This document shows, one piece after another, positions 8,640-16,072 of a stretch of 35,540 nt of DNA. Source of the DNA: Chloroflexota bacterium (GTDB lineage: Bacteria; Chloroflexota; Anaerolineae; UBA7937; B3-Chlor); contig JAUVXJ010000024.1 in NCBI GenBank assembly GCA_030603665.1, positions 1 to 35,540 on the forward strand, given 5' to 3'. The notes under the pieces are model-generated. The model searched no databases. It had not been told where the DNA came from and was given only the letters and a program-made list of their open reading frames with translations. Position numbers and translations under genes: made by a program. Every line of letters begins with the position of its first letter. The first letter of the stretch is position 1.

Positions 8640-9725
8640 ATGGATCATGCAAAGGTTCTCAAGCGGTCGTGGGAGATCCTGTGGCGCTACCGCGTACTCT
8701 GGGTCTTCGGAGTCATCGTGCTGCTGTGCGCGGCAGGGGCTCCAGCCAATCCCACCGTGAATCTGGGCGACGGCAGCGGGTACGAGGGAGCAAACGGAGG
8801 CCCTTGGACCGGCGAGTGGCAGTGGGAGGGCGAGCCCTTCGCTGAGGTCATGCCGCAGATTGTGGCGGCTCTGGCTGCCGTGGCGGGGGTCATTCTCGCC
8901 CTTGTAGCCGTGCTCTGCTGTCTGGCCATCATTCTGACCATCGCCAAGGTGGTATTCCTCTACGTTGGGGAGACGGCGCTGATACGGATGGTGGACGATT
9001 ACGAGGAGACGGGCGAGAAGCGCGGCGTAAGGGAGGGGTTCCGCCTGGGTTGGTCGCGAACCGCTCTGCGCCTCTTCGTTATAGACCTGCTGACACGAAT
9101 ACCCGGCTTCTTGACGCTGTTCGTCTTGCTCCTGTTGGGCGCAGGGCTCTTCGGCTTGATGGTCTTGATACGAGATGGTGTGGTGCTGAAGATCATTGGT
9201 GTGATCGCGGGCATCGGCGTGGGATTCCTGGTGATCCTTGCCTCCATCGTGATCTCGGTGGCGATATCCCTGGTGCGGCCGTTGATCTTCCGCGTCTGTG
9301 CTCTGGAGGAGCGAGGCGTGATAGACTCATTCCGTGTTGGCTTCGACTTCATCAAGACGCATTTGACGGACACGGTGATCATGTGGCTGATCATGATCGG
9401 CGTTCAGATAGGCTGGGCGATAGTGATGATCCCGGTCGTCCTCCTCCTCTTGTTGGCGGGTGGAGCGCTGGGCGGGCTCGCGGGCCTAACCGTCGGCGGA
9501 TTGTCGAGTCTGGTCTTCGAGGGGGCGATACCCTGGATCGCGGGCTTCGGCGTTGGAATACCCATCTTCATCCTGATCGTGGCGGTGCCCTCAGTTTTCC
9601 TGGGGGGCCTGGCGGAGGTATTCAAGTCCAGCGTCTGGACCTTGACCTACCGGGAGCTGCGGGCCCCGGAGGGCCTAAAGGAAAACTCTGGAGAGCTGGC
9701 TGATCCGGCGGCGTCAGCCGCGTAA
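8640..9725 (+). CDS. Polytopic membrane protein of unknown function
   Basis: This 361-residue protein has about seven or eight membrane segments: one near residues 18-36, then two close together near 76-115, and further long hydrophobic stretches to residue about 340. It begins MDHAKVLKRSWEILWRYRVL, a start typical of bacterial membrane proteins distantly related to the membrane domain found with glycerophosphodiester phosphodiesterases. A soluble loop of about 35 residues rich in Gly and Trp (GSGYEGANGGPWTGEWQWEG) lies between the first two segments. The start has GAGAGG upstream, and the gene is 27 bp after the anti-sigma stop. It is therefore likely the third gene of that operon and a candidate target or sensor. 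The function cannot be assigned. Confidence 0.75.
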   Translation: MDHAKVLKRSWEILWRYRVLWVFGVIVLLCAAGAPANPTVNLGDGSGYEGANGGPWTGEWQWEGEPFAEVMPQIVAALAAVAGVILALVAVLCCLAIILTIAKVVFLYVGETALIRMVDDYEETGEKRGVREGFRLGWSRTALRLFVIDLLTRIPGFLTLFVLLLLGAGLFGLMVLIRDGVVLKIIGVIAGIGVGFLVILASIVISVAISLVRPLIFRVCALEERGVIDSFRVGFDFIKTHLTDTVIMWLIMIGVQIGWAIVMIPVVLLLLLAGGALGGLAGLTVGGLSSLVFEGAIPWIAGFGVGIPIFILIVAVPSVFLGGLAEVFKSSVWTLTYRELRAPEGLKENSGELADPAASAA

Positions 9726-9757
9726 GCACTTGCCGCGAACAGCTGCATCAGTCGATA

Positions 9758-9785
9758 GTGGGGGCACGGTTTGCCGTGCCCCTAC
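9758..9785. repeat. 28-bp GTAG-type palindrome between convergent genes
   Basis: Read on the minus strand this begins GTAGGGGCACGGCA and ends CCGTGCCCCCAC, a 28-bp near-perfect palindrome. It is the same length as the palindromes at 17923 and 18693 and matches the one at 18693 at 21 of 28 positions. It lies between the convergent ends of the membrane protein gene and the alkD-like gene and overlaps the latter's stop codon. It may serve as a bidirectional terminator and is a possible REP-type element. Confidence 0.6.
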
Positions 9786-10507
9786 TCTCTTTTCATCGCC
9801 TGGCGCTGGAGTTCCTCGGGCATCTTCTCGATGGCGTACCTGAGGGCCGTTCTGGGCATGGCAGCCTTGTTGTGCATCACGTACTCGAAAACCTCATCCT
9901 CGTACGTCTTGCTGGCCACCTTGAGCATCCACCCATACCCCTTCTGGACCGTGTCATCTGGATCGGTGAGCAGGGCATCCGCTACCTGGAAGACGTGCTC
10001 CAGGTTCTTGCCTCTCCGCGCTCCGTAGATGAAGGTCACCGCACAGGCCCGGCGCAGCCATCTGTTGTCTGACCGGCTCCACTCCTTGACCCGGGGTATG
10101 AACTCAGGATACTGTAGGACGAAGTCACCCAGGGCGTGAGTGCACAGGTCGTCGCAACTGGCCCAGCCGTCCACGTAAACCTCCAGCCATCTCTCCAGGA
10201 CGTCGAAGTGATCCGGCCGGTATTGCCTTCTGCACCGGAAGCTCCAGTCAAAGGCGATGGTCCTGTGTTCGGATAATCGAATCTCGAGCAGTGTCTCGCA
10301 GAGGTCAATGATCCTGTCGATGCCGAGGGGCTTGACCTCTTTGAAGTACCTCACGCTGATCTCCCTGACAACTGGCGTCCTTACTCCCAGGAACCTGTCA
10401 TCTTCGTGCCCGCAGTATTCCGCAATCCGAGTCCTGAACTCGGGATCGGCCTGATTCTGGAGATCGGCCCGTATCCTGTCCGGTATGGTTGCCGCATCCG
10501 GATCCAT
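9782..10507 (-). CDS. DNA alkylation repair protein, AlkD-like HEAT-repeat
   Basis: This 241-residue all-helical protein matches the AlkC/AlkD family of DNA glycosylases, which excise positively charged alkylated bases without base flipping. The N-terminal part contains YCGHEDDRFLGVRTPVVRE, matching the family's G-(V/I)-R-x-P signature. The middle has WVDGWASCDDLCTHALGDFV-type residues (VDGWASCDDLCTHAL), and the C-terminal half has further HEAT-like helices. The ATG at 10507 is taken as the start because GAAGG lies six bases upstream; a TTG at 10513 is an alternative. It ends in a palindrome shared with the convergent upstream operon. Length is normal for the family. Confidence 0.85.
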   Translation of the reverse strand: MDPDAATIPDRIRADLQNQADPEFRTRIAEYCGHEDDRFLGVRTPVVREISVRYFKEVKPLGIDRIIDLCETLLEIRLSEHRTIAFDWSFRCRRQYRPDHFDVLERWLEVYVDGWASCDDLCTHALGDFVLQYPEFIPRVKEWSRSDNRWLRRACAVTFIYGARRGKNLEHVFQVADALLTDPDDTVQKGYGWMLKVASKTYEDEVFEYVMHNKAAMPRTALRYAIEKMPEELQRQAMKRE

Positions 10508-10656
10508 TCTCAACCTTCAGGGCTCCTACTAGGTGATGGCATCGCGCTTGGTCGGCACGGCTCCACTGTGGGTGGGACGGAGTCCTCTGTTTGGCGCGCC
10601 TCTGGCATAGGCCTTGCGTTGAGGTGTATCAAGCTCGGTAGGTGAAAGTGGCGCCC

Positions 10657-11829
10657 CTAGCACGCGGCGAAATACTTGGAAAGACGCGCGCAGGCCTCCT
10701 CCAGTTCGATCTTGCTGGCGGACCCGTAGGACAGCCGCAAGAAGCCTTCCCCATTGTGGCCGTAAACTGTGCCCGGCACGGCCGCCACCTGGGCGGTCTC
10801 GAGAAGATCTGTGGCCAGCCCAGCCGAGTCGGCGCAGTCCTCCACGTGGACGAAGGCGTAGTACGCACCCTGGGTGGGATGCCACTGTAGACGTGGTATA
10901 TCTGCCAGGCTCCGGGCAAGCAACTGGTTCAGTTCAGATACGACGGCACGGCGTCGAGCGAGCTCTTCCGCGGGAGTGCTCAACGCGCCCAGGGCAGCTC
11001 TCTGTGAGATGAGCGGGGCGCACACCAGCATGGAGTCCTGGACCTTGATCGCCTGTTGGACGAAGTCTGCCTCCGCCACGAGGTAACCCACGCGCCAGCC
11101 TGAGAGGCTGAAGGTCTTGGAGAAGCTGCCGATGGTGATCACCTGGGAGCGGCATTCGGGGAGAGAGCCGACGCTGAAGTGCCGGGCGCCTCCAAATACG
11201 AAGTGCTGGTAGGTCTCATCGCTGATGATGACTATCCCTCTGGAGGACAGGTGCCTGGCTATGCGCTGTAGCTCCTCCGGGTCGTAGACGGCACCCGTGG
11301 GGTTGTTGGGCGAGACCATCACCAGCATCCGGGGCTCCATGTCCAGGTATGGCTCCAGATCCGCGAGGGTGAGCTGGAAGTCTATCTCTTCGCGGAGAGG
11401 CACCTCCACAGGAACTCCTCCCGCTATGCGAACAGTCATCTCATGATTGAAGTAGAAGGGAGATGGTAGAAGCACCTTGTCACCCGGCTCCAGGAGAGTG
11501 AGCACCGCCAGCATGAAGGCCTGGTTGGCTCCGGCGGTGACCATGATCTCTGTGGCCGGGTCGACCTTGATGCCATCATTCTCAGCCAGCCGCCTGCTCA
11601 ACCCCTCGCGTAGGGAGAGCAACCCGGCATCGGCACCATAGAGATGGGTGCCGGGATCCTCGATGGCTTGCCGGGCTGACCTGAGGGCGCTGGCGACTGG
11701 CGGGAAGCTGGGCGCTCCACCGGCGAGGTTGACCACGTCGGCGCCGTGGTCCGTGAGTTCTTTCACACGTGCGCCAATCTCGTCCATTATCGCCGGGGCT
11801 ATGTCTTGTATTCTGAGTGGTATGTTCAT
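10657..11829 (-). CDS. Pyridoxal-phosphate aminotransferase, class I/II
   Basis: This 390-residue fold-type I aminotransferase moves amino groups between an amino acid and a 2-oxo acid. Clear motifs are SPNNPTGAVYDPEEL (substrate and cofactor binding), ISDETYQHFVF (aspartate to the pyridine nitrogen) and SFSKTFSLSGWRVGY, in which K238 is the Schiff-base lysine. The start at 11829 has GGAG eight bases upstream; the open frame extends another 60 codons but those look non-coding. A TTGCTG/TATAGT promoter lies about 195-220 bp upstream, implying a long leader. Aspartate, alanine or aromatic specificity cannot be decided by eye. Confidence 0.92.
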   Translation of the reverse strand: MNIPLRIQDIAPAIMDEIGARVKELTDHGADVVNLAGGAPSFPPVASALRSARQAIEDPGTHLYGADAGLLSLREGLSRRLAENDGIKVDPATEIMVTAGANQAFMLAVLTLLEPGDKVLLPSPFYFNHEMTVRIAGGVPVEVPLREEIDFQLTLADLEPYLDMEPRMLVMVSPNNPTGAVYDPEELQRIARHLSSRGIVIISDETYQHFVFGGARHFSVGSLPECRSQVITIGSFSKTFSLSGWRVGYLVAEADFVQQAIKVQDSMLVCAPLISQRAALGALSTPAEELARRRAVVSELNQLLARSLADIPRLQWHPTQGAYYAFVHVEDCADSAGLATDLLETAQVAAVPGTVYGHNGEGFLRLSYGSASKIELEEACARLSKYFAAC

Positions 11830-12275
11830 CTGCGTCTCCGTGGTAGGGCATCTATGGCGAGGCCTCAGCGATCTGGGTGGCGGCGGATACTCCCGTCGAG
11901 GATTGCCTTGCCGAGGACTGCGGGCGATGATACTATTTGTTGTGGAGAGGGAAGAAGAGCCTCGCTTGTGGTCCATGCCAGAGAATCTGATGGGCGCGGG
12001 CAACCACAATCGTCCCGAGCTACTATAGCACAGAGGTTTGGGGACAGCAACACGGCACGCAGGACTCTGTGGTCCACCACATGCTGACCCATAAGCCTGT
12101 GGCCGCGTTCGACGCTAGATCCAATCTACGTCAGTCTCTCGCCGACCACAAACCCTGCAGAGCGACACGAGGGCCAGATGCGTGGTGCATCTTCTCAGCC
12201 AATAGTTCGAACGCTGCCTTCAGTGAGAGGCGTATGCACGGGTAGATCGCCAACTCGGATCTGAGGGAGAGCCAC
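11830..12275. other. Intergenic region with leader and promoter
   Basis: This region between the divergent aminotransferase and VIT/VWA genes contains the predicted minus-strand promoter at 12022-12050 and its long leader. I see no complete gene, tRNA or recognised riboswitch in it. Long open frames on the plus strand here are antisense to the leader and look non-coding. Confidence 0.4.
12022..12050 (-). promoter_or_regulatory. Predicted sigma-70 promoter for aminotransferase
   Basis: On the minus strand TTGCTG (12045-12050) and TATAGT (12022-12027) are separated by exactly 17 bp. Transcription would start near 12015 and leave a leader of about 185 bases before the aminotransferase ATG. Confidence 0.45.
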
Positions 12276-12418
12276 GTGCCTCTGCCCGATGCTGGGTGGC
12301 ACGAGATTGGCCGGTTCGCCCTGTCTTTTAATGGATACGAAGCGTGGGGCTCGTTCCGGAAGTGTGCTGATGTCGCGGATCGGTGGGCGGATGAAGGGGA
12401 AAAGAGAGAGGAGGAGCC
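12276..12418 (+). pseudogene. Possible small gene or remnant upstream of VIT/VWA gene
   Basis: A GTG at 12276, preceded by GAGGGAGAG, opens a frame reading GWHEIGRFALSFNGYEAWGS and then FRKCADVADRW. This stretch has protein-like composition and differs from its random surroundings. The frame then continues out of register into the start of the VIT/VWA gene and stops at 12545. It may be the end of a truncated gene whose frame was lost, or an 89-residue protein overlapping the next start by 127 bp. I do not recognise the family with certainty. Confidence 0.35.
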
Positions 12419-14971
12419 ATGTTCAATCGCGCTGCCTATGAGAACTCCAGGCCGGGCGGCATCGGTGTGCTGGAGGTGGCTAACGGTGCGGAGCCCAGTG
12501 AGGACGAGCCACGTCTCTTTGTACCTCTCAGACGAACGGAGTTGAAGGGGGAGATAGCCGGTCCGCTGGCCTCACTGCACCTGACCCAGGTGTACGGCTA
12601 TTCCAAAGAGCAGATGGACAAGGTGCTGGAAGCGGTCTACCGCTTTCCGCTGCCCGGCGACGCCGCCGTGACTGGCGTGACGGTGACCTTCGGAGAGGTG
12701 GAGATCAAGGCCGAGTTGAAGGAGCGCAAGGAGGCCGAGGAGGACTACGAGAAGGCCAAGAAGGAGGGCAGACAGGCCGCGCTGGCCACTCGCCAGTCGC
12801 CCGATGTCTTTGCGCTCCAGGTGGCCGGTATCCGGCCTGACGAGGACGTGCAGGTGGAGACCTCGTATGTGCAGCTTGCCAAGGCCGAGGGAGACGGGTG
12901 GTCCCTCAGAGTGCCTTTGACCACCGCGCCACGATACGTGCGCAGCGACGAGTTGACCGCGAGCCAGGCCCATGGGCAGCCGCTGCTTCTTCTGCGGGAC
13001 CCGGGCCACCGCTTCTCTCTCGACGTGACTCTGGATGGAACCGATTCAGTGGCCAGCGACACCCACGAGCTCGATCTGAGCGAGGTTGACGGAGCCATAC
13101 GCGTGCAGCTGCGAGACGGGGAGGTGATCCCGGACCGAGACTGCGTGCTGTCATGGCTGCCACGGCTAGAAGAGAGACGCCCGAGTCTTCAAGTCATGCT
13201 CCACGAGGACCCCTCGTCGGATTGGGTCTACTTCCTGGCACTGGTTGCCTCGGCGGCGAGCCAGAAGGAGGCGCCCGGAGTTCCACGGGAGGTGATCCTG
13301 CTGGTCGATCATTCTGGCTCCATGCATGGCCCCAAGTGGGAGGCGGCGGATTGGGCCGTGGAGCAGTTCCTGCTGGACTTGACCCCTCAGGACGACTTCG
13401 CCCTGAGCCTGTTTCATAGTTCCCCTCGCTGGTTTGCCAAGCAGCCCCGCCGCGCCGAGCAGAAGGCCGTGGAAGCGGCCGTCAAGTTTCTGCTGAAGCA
13501 CAAGGACAGCGGCGGCACGGAGTTGGGTGTGGCCCTCGAGCAGGGACTTCACCTTAAGCGATCGGCTGACCAACGGGCCAGGCACGTGGTCATTGTGACC
13601 GACGCCCAGGTCAGCGATGCAGCGCGTATTCTTCGCCTGGCCGACGATGAGGCGGATCGCGAGCATGGGCGAAGGATCAGCGTGCTGTGCATCGATGCGT
13701 CGCCTAACTCCTTCCTGGCCTCGGAGGTGGCGGAGCGGGGAGGCGGTGTCTCCAGGTTCCTCACCAGTTCCCCAGACGAGCTGGATATCACTACCGCCCT
13801 TGATGGGGTCCTGAAGGACTGGGCCCAGCCGGTTCTGGCCGATGTACGATTGGAGGTAGACGGACCTGGGGTGCAATCCGGGAGCCGGCAGGTGGCGAGT
13901 GGTGGTGAAGAGAGTGGGAGCTTCATCGACCTGGGAGACCTGCCTCGCGGCCGAGCGCTGTGGGTGGCGGGCAGAGCGCCTCGCTTTGATTGCACCCAGT
14001 TGCGCTTTCGTGTGGCCACAGCAAGTGGTGATGAGGTCGCTTCACACAAGGTTGAGCTGGGCGAGGAGAGCACCGCGCGCCCGGCGCTCAAGGCTCTCTT
14101 TGGGGCGCGAAGGGTCCTGGGGCTGGAATATCTGATCAACTCCGGCCATTCCATTGATGAGTTGCGAGAACAGCTCGCGCACCTGCAATACGATGCCGCT
14201 GAGGTCCTTGGCAAGGAAGACGTGCCGTCGAAGGTCTATGCGGAGAACGTGCGAGAGGATGCCCGCAAAGCCCTGCGCTCCTTGCTGGTGCAAGAGGCGC
14301 TGGAGTACGGCCTGGCTAGTGCGGAGACCGCCTTCGTTGCGGTGCGCAAGGAAGAAGGCAAGCTGGTAGAGGGCACAGTGCCCGTGGCCAACGCCCTCCC
14401 CTCAGGATGGTCGGATCACTTCCTGGCCATGAGTATGGGTCCCTACGCGCTGCGCTCTGGCGCGGTCCCCAAGGGGGTGGCGCTCTCTGCACCTACTGGC
14501 CCCCCGTCTTTCATGAGGACCGCGATGGACAGCTCCGCGGCAGCCATGGGCGCGCAGCTTGCCTCCACGGGTGCCTTCCTTGCAGAGCCTGACAAACCGG
14601 CGGAGCCTGCTGTCATTTTCTCCGGGGTCCCGCCATTCGTGGGGACCGAGGCTGTCCTGTTCGATTCTTCCCGCGACCAGGATGCAGACACACTTCCGGA
14701 GTCGGCGACCATACGTCTGATACAGGTGCGCTTCCCTGAGAAGGAGCTCGATCCTAGCTCGCTAGATCCCGGGCTTGAGGTGGTCATCTTCGTCGGTGAT
14801 CTGGCTTCACCTCGGGCGACGGTGCGCCTGGCCGACATGGTGCGGCGGAGAGGGCAGCGGCCGCTGAACGTCTCCAGAGCGAAGGGAGATGTTGTGCACA
14901 TCGTCCTGGCAGATCCGGGGGGCGCTTGGGGCCAGAGTGCCCCAAACCTTGAGGTAGCGCTGGCATGGTAG
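12419..14971 (+). CDS. VIT domain and von Willebrand factor A domain protein
   Basis: This 850-residue protein has an N-terminal VIT domain (residues about 30-150, with VYRFPLPGDAAVTGVTVTFG) followed by a VWA domain (about 285-470). The metal-ion-dependent adhesion site is complete: D297-H-S299-G-S301, T367 in GGTELG and D395 in VTDAQV. The remaining 380 residues have no motif I recognise, but the far C-terminal portion (RLIQVRFPEKELDPSSLDPG) could be another beta-rich domain. There is no signal peptide or membrane segment, so it is probably cytoplasmic, unlike many VIT/VWA proteins in animals. The start has GAGGAGG six to eight bases upstream. The role is unknown; VWA proteins usually mediate metal-dependent protein contacts. 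Confidence 0.9.
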   Translation: MFNRAAYENSRPGGIGVLEVANGAEPSEDEPRLFVPLRRTELKGEIAGPLASLHLTQVYGYSKEQMDKVLEAVYRFPLPGDAAVTGVTVTFGEVEIKAELKERKEAEEDYEKAKKEGRQAALATRQSPDVFALQVAGIRPDEDVQVETSYVQLAKAEGDGWSLRVPLTTAPRYVRSDELTASQAHGQPLLLLRDPGHRFSLDVTLDGTDSVASDTHELDLSEVDGAIRVQLRDGEVIPDRDCVLSWLPRLEERRPSLQVMLHEDPSSDWVYFLALVASAASQKEAPGVPREVILLVDHSGSMHGPKWEAADWAVEQFLLDLTPQDDFALSLFHSSPRWFAKQPRRAEQKAVEAAVKFLLKHKDSGGTELGVALEQGLHLKRSADQRARHVVIVTDAQVSDAARILRLADDEADREHGRRISVLCIDASPNSFLASEVAERGGGVSRFLTSSPDELDITTALDGVLKDWAQPVLADVRLEVDGPGVQSGSRQVASGGEESGSFIDLGDLPRGRALWVAGRAPRFDCTQLRFRVATASGDEVASHKVELGEESTARPALKALFGARRVLGLEYLINSGHSIDELREQLAHLQYDAAEVLGKEDVPSKVYAENVREDARKALRSLLVQEALEYGLASAETAFVAVRKEEGKLVEGTVPVANALPSGWSDHFLAMSMGPYALRSGAVPKGVALSAPTGPPSFMRTAMDSSAAAMGAQLASTGAFLAEPDKPAEPAVIFSGVPPFVGTEAVLFDSSRDQDADTLPESATIRLIQVRFPEKELDPSSLDPGLEVVIFVGDLASPRATVRLADMVRRRGQRPLNVSRAKGDVVHIVLADPGGAWGQSAPNLEVALAW

Positions 14972-15076
14972 GATTGAGACCCTTGGTGCTGCGGGACGAG
15001 TCCGGGGGATAGCACGGGAGTGACCGGCGCTCCTGACAGAGTCGAGAACGGGCTACTCATCTGGCTTCTCGAATCG

Positions 15077-15295
15077 ATGGATGGTCAGCGAGAGCTTCTT
15101 GTCACAAGAGCCTCTGCGGTTGCCTCTACGAAATGGGTCCTGCTTCTCGTGTCCTTGGTGGCTGTCATTTCTCTCTTCCTCAGCAGGGTCATCCAGGCTG
15201 TCCGTCGGCAGAAGAAAGGTTTTGAGGGATGGAGCCGGGAGAGATCAGACCGGTTGCGATCTGCGTCTTCAGGGATGGGGACAAGATCTACGTAG
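15077..15295 (+). CDS. Possible small single-pass membrane protein
   Basis: A short frame encodes MDGQRELLVTRASAVAS followed by one hydrophobic segment (WVLLLVSLVAVISLFL) and a basic tail (VRRQKK). It overlaps the Nudix gene by 66 bp. The ATG at 15077 has no clear ribosome-binding site; a GTG at 15020 is an alternative. The pattern of one helix followed by positive charge fits a real membrane peptide, but the evidence is thin. Confidence 0.25.
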   Translation: MDGQRELLVTRASAVASTKWVLLLVSLVAVISLFLSRVIQAVRRQKKGFEGWSRERSDRLRSASSGMGTRST

Positions 15296-15663
15296 GAAGG
15301 TATGTCGATCCTTCCACCGGTGAGACGTTCTTCAGGCCTCTGGGGGGTGCGATTTGTTTTGGGGAGCGGGGTTGCGACTGCATCATCCGCGAACTGCGCG
15401 AGGAGATGGGAGCAGAGGTGAAGGATCTGGCCTTCGTAGGCATGCTGGAGAACATGTTCATCTACGATGCAAAGCCGGGCCACGAAATCGTACTCATCTA
15501 TCAGGCGGATTTCGAAGATCCGGAGATCTATGGAGCAGCCTCGGTGCTTTGCCGGGACGATGATGGCGAGTTCCCGGCCTACTGGATTCCCCTTGCCGAC
15601 TTCGAGACAGGCCGAGCTGTACTGTATCCGGAGGGCCTCCTGGATCTGTTGGCGTCTGATTGA
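15229..15663 (+). CDS. Nudix hydrolase
   Basis: This 144-residue protein hydrolyses a nucleoside diphosphate linked to another group, or a related pyrophosphate. The full Nudix box is visible at residues about 41-65: G-x5-E-x7-REL-x-EE-x-G, read as GAICFGERGC and then IIRELREEMGAEV. This places the metal-binding glutamates in the usual helix. Length is typical of a single-domain Nudix enzyme. The ATG at 15229 is preceded by GAAAGG at a slightly long spacing. The substrate cannot be deduced. Confidence 0.9.
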   Translation: MEPGEIRPVAICVFRDGDKIYVGRYVDPSTGETFFRPLGGAICFGERGCDCIIRELREEMGAEVKDLAFVGMLENMFIYDAKPGHEIVLIYQADFEDPEIYGAASVLCRDDDGEFPAYWIPLADFETGRAVLYPEGLLDLLASD

Positions 15664-15735
15664 GCCACATCTGGATACGTCTGAGACCGCGCATTAGCTC
15701 TCGCGGATTCCAGTATGGTGTCGCGGAGGATGCCC

Positions 15736-15939
15736 GTGAGCAAAGCAGCGGTGAGCGTGATCTACTTGGTCATCTTGGGGCTCATGATGGTCGTTGTTGT
15801 CTACCACCGCGTGGTGGCAGCAGACTACGAGCTTCCCCCTCTCTTCAGGGACTCCGTCTATGGGCGTCCTGCAGTCATCGTATGCTTCGCCGGCTTTTGT
15901 GCTTCTGTAAATGGCCCAGCCGGCCCTTCTCCTCATTAG
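15736..15939 (+). CDS. Possible small membrane protein, 67 residues
   Basis: A GTG at 15736 has GGAGGA five bases upstream and encodes VSKAAVSVIYLVILGLMMVV followed by VVYHRVVA, a clear membrane segment. A weaker hydrophobic patch (AVIVCFAGFCASV) follows, and the tail is short. It lies between the Nudix gene and the M3 peptidase promoter. I recognise no family. The good ribosome-binding site and the transmembrane pattern support it; the odd Gly-Pro-rich end raises the chance that it is truncated. Confidence 0.4.
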   Translation: MSKAAVSVIYLVILGLMMVVVVYHRVVAADYELPPLFRDSVYGRPAVIVCFAGFCASVNGPAGPSPH

Positions 15940-15980
15940 GCATCCTGGATCTTCCGGGAGCTATCCGGAGGGCGTTTGCT

Positions 15981-16010
15981 TTGCGCTCCCCCCAGTAGAG
16001 CATATAGAAT
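15981..16010 (+). promoter_or_regulatory. Predicted promoter for M3 peptidase
   Basis: TTGCGC (15981-15986) and TAGAAT (16005-16010) are separated by 18 bp and lie 63 bp ahead of the peptidase start. The same two hexamers with the same spacing occur before the WD40 gene (30600-30629). Confidence 0.45.
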
Positions 16011-16072
16011 CCGTCGTGCTGGAACGGGGTGCGTCCCGGTGGCGCGCTGGCAGTGAGGATCACTGAAAGGAT

